5,291 bases of DNA from Candidatus Cloacimonadota bacterium (GTDB taxonomy: Bacteria; Cloacimonadota; Cloacimonadia; Cloacimonadales; Cloacimonadaceae): contig JALNYD010000203.1 in the NCBI GenBank assembly GCA_023230025.1, positions 1 to 5,291 of the forward strand, in the 5' to 3' direction. The notes under the pieces are model-generated. The model saw only the letters and a program-made list of their open reading frames with translations, was not told the origin of the DNA and ran no database searches. The translations under genes and the position numbers were made by a program. Below, in pieces: positions 4,905 to 5,291 of the stretch (within the stretch, counting starts at the first letter, position 1; each line of letters starts with the position of its first letter).

Positions 4905-5291
4905 ATGTCCTACACCAAAAACGTCAGTCATAATCTCCTGACTCAGTCTCTGAAGCTGATTCTGGGTACCCTCACGGGCATCATCGTTGCCCGTTCTCTT
5001 GGTCCCATCGGTCAAGGTTACACGGCCTACATCATTTTGATCTTTAGTCTGATAGGCTCCTTCGGCCATTTTGGCATCACCAATGCTGTGGCATACTATC
5101 AAAAGAAGAGTGGTTTTGAGCGTAGTGCTATTTACAACACAAACATCAATCTGTTGATATTGATATCCGGTGTGCTGAGTCTGATCATCTATGTGCTCTA
5201 TGCGGGTGGGCTTTTGCTGCAAGGCTATACCTGGCCTTATCTTGCCGGGGGACTGATCCTGATGATCTCCACACTTTTCACCGCCCACCAT
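4905..5291 (+). CDS. Polysaccharide flippase (Wzx/MATE-like), N-terminal part
   Basis: An open frame of 129 codons that runs off the right edge, so only the N-terminal part is present. It reads as a multi-pass membrane protein. Hydrophobic segments lie near residues 11-29, 41-63, 81-101 and 111-126. The loop after the first carries ARSLGPIGQGYTAY (29-42), typical of Wzx-type O-antigen and capsule flippases, which move lipid-linked oligosaccharides across the inner membrane. Full-length members have about 400-500 residues and 12-14 helices. The ATG at 4905 gives the expected flippase N-terminus (KNVSHNLLTQSLKLILGTL), but no Shine-Dalgarno sequence precedes it, only CAATTCT heptads. It points the same way as the ruvB cluster and may open a polysaccharide gene cluster to the right. 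Confidence 0.85.
   Translation, partial: MSYTKNVSHNLLTQSLKLILGTLTGIIVARSLGPIGQGYTAYIILIFSLIGSFGHFGITNAVAYYQKKSGFERSAIYNTNINLLILISGVLSLIIYVLYAGGLLLQGYTWPYLAGGLILMISTLFTAHH

Noticed and set aside
4896..5291. 131-residue minus-strand open frame
   Set aside because: Antisense to the flippase, whose plus-strand translation has clear membrane segments and a Wzx-like motif.

Overview
The window looks like a chromosomal segment of a Gram-negative-type bacterium with roughly even base composition. Canonical RuvB and Xer proteins, a short secreted protein with a -IFA-Q signal peptide, polysaccharide-type sugar genes and strong GGAG ribosome binding sites would fit the FCB group, possibly Cloacimonadota. 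That placement is an inference from general resemblance, not from a marker gene.

Layout. Bases 1-548 hold no convincing gene. Instead there is a dense repeat island: eight short palindromes, each with a 3-base loop, two 53/55-base direct repeats framed by inverted arms, a repeated 14-mer, and a pair of interleaved inverted repeats. A plausible promoter at 508-536 leads into two tandem valine tRNA genes (anticodons GAC and CAC). The first carries a U-U mismatch in its acceptor stem. Converging on them from the minus strand is a complete XerC/XerD-type tyrosine recombinase (750-1640). It is transcribed divergently from a tight plus-strand cluster across an 87-base gap.

The plus-strand cluster has four genes separated by 2, 18 and 3 bases: a hexapeptide-repeat acyltransferase, a dolichyl-phosphate-mannose-synthase-like GT2 glycosyltransferase, a small secreted protein of unknown function, and ruvB. 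They are probably co-transcribed. The first two suggest surface-sugar or lipid-linked sugar synthesis. RuvB is the Holliday-junction branch-migration motor.

After ruvB comes a 208-base gap dominated by arrays with a strict 7-base period whose motif changes along the way (CAATTTA, CAATGTA, CAATTCT, then TTCACTG/TTCACCA, then CAATTCT again). The last unit ends one base before the start codon of a Wzx/MATE-like polysaccharide flippase, which runs off the right edge. That gene has no visible Shine-Dalgarno sequence, unlike most of the others here.

The best candidates for something undescribed are the drifting-motif heptad array serving as the flippase leader and the array of 3-base-loop palindromes upstream of the tRNAs. 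No anti-phage, toxin or CRISPR system is visible.
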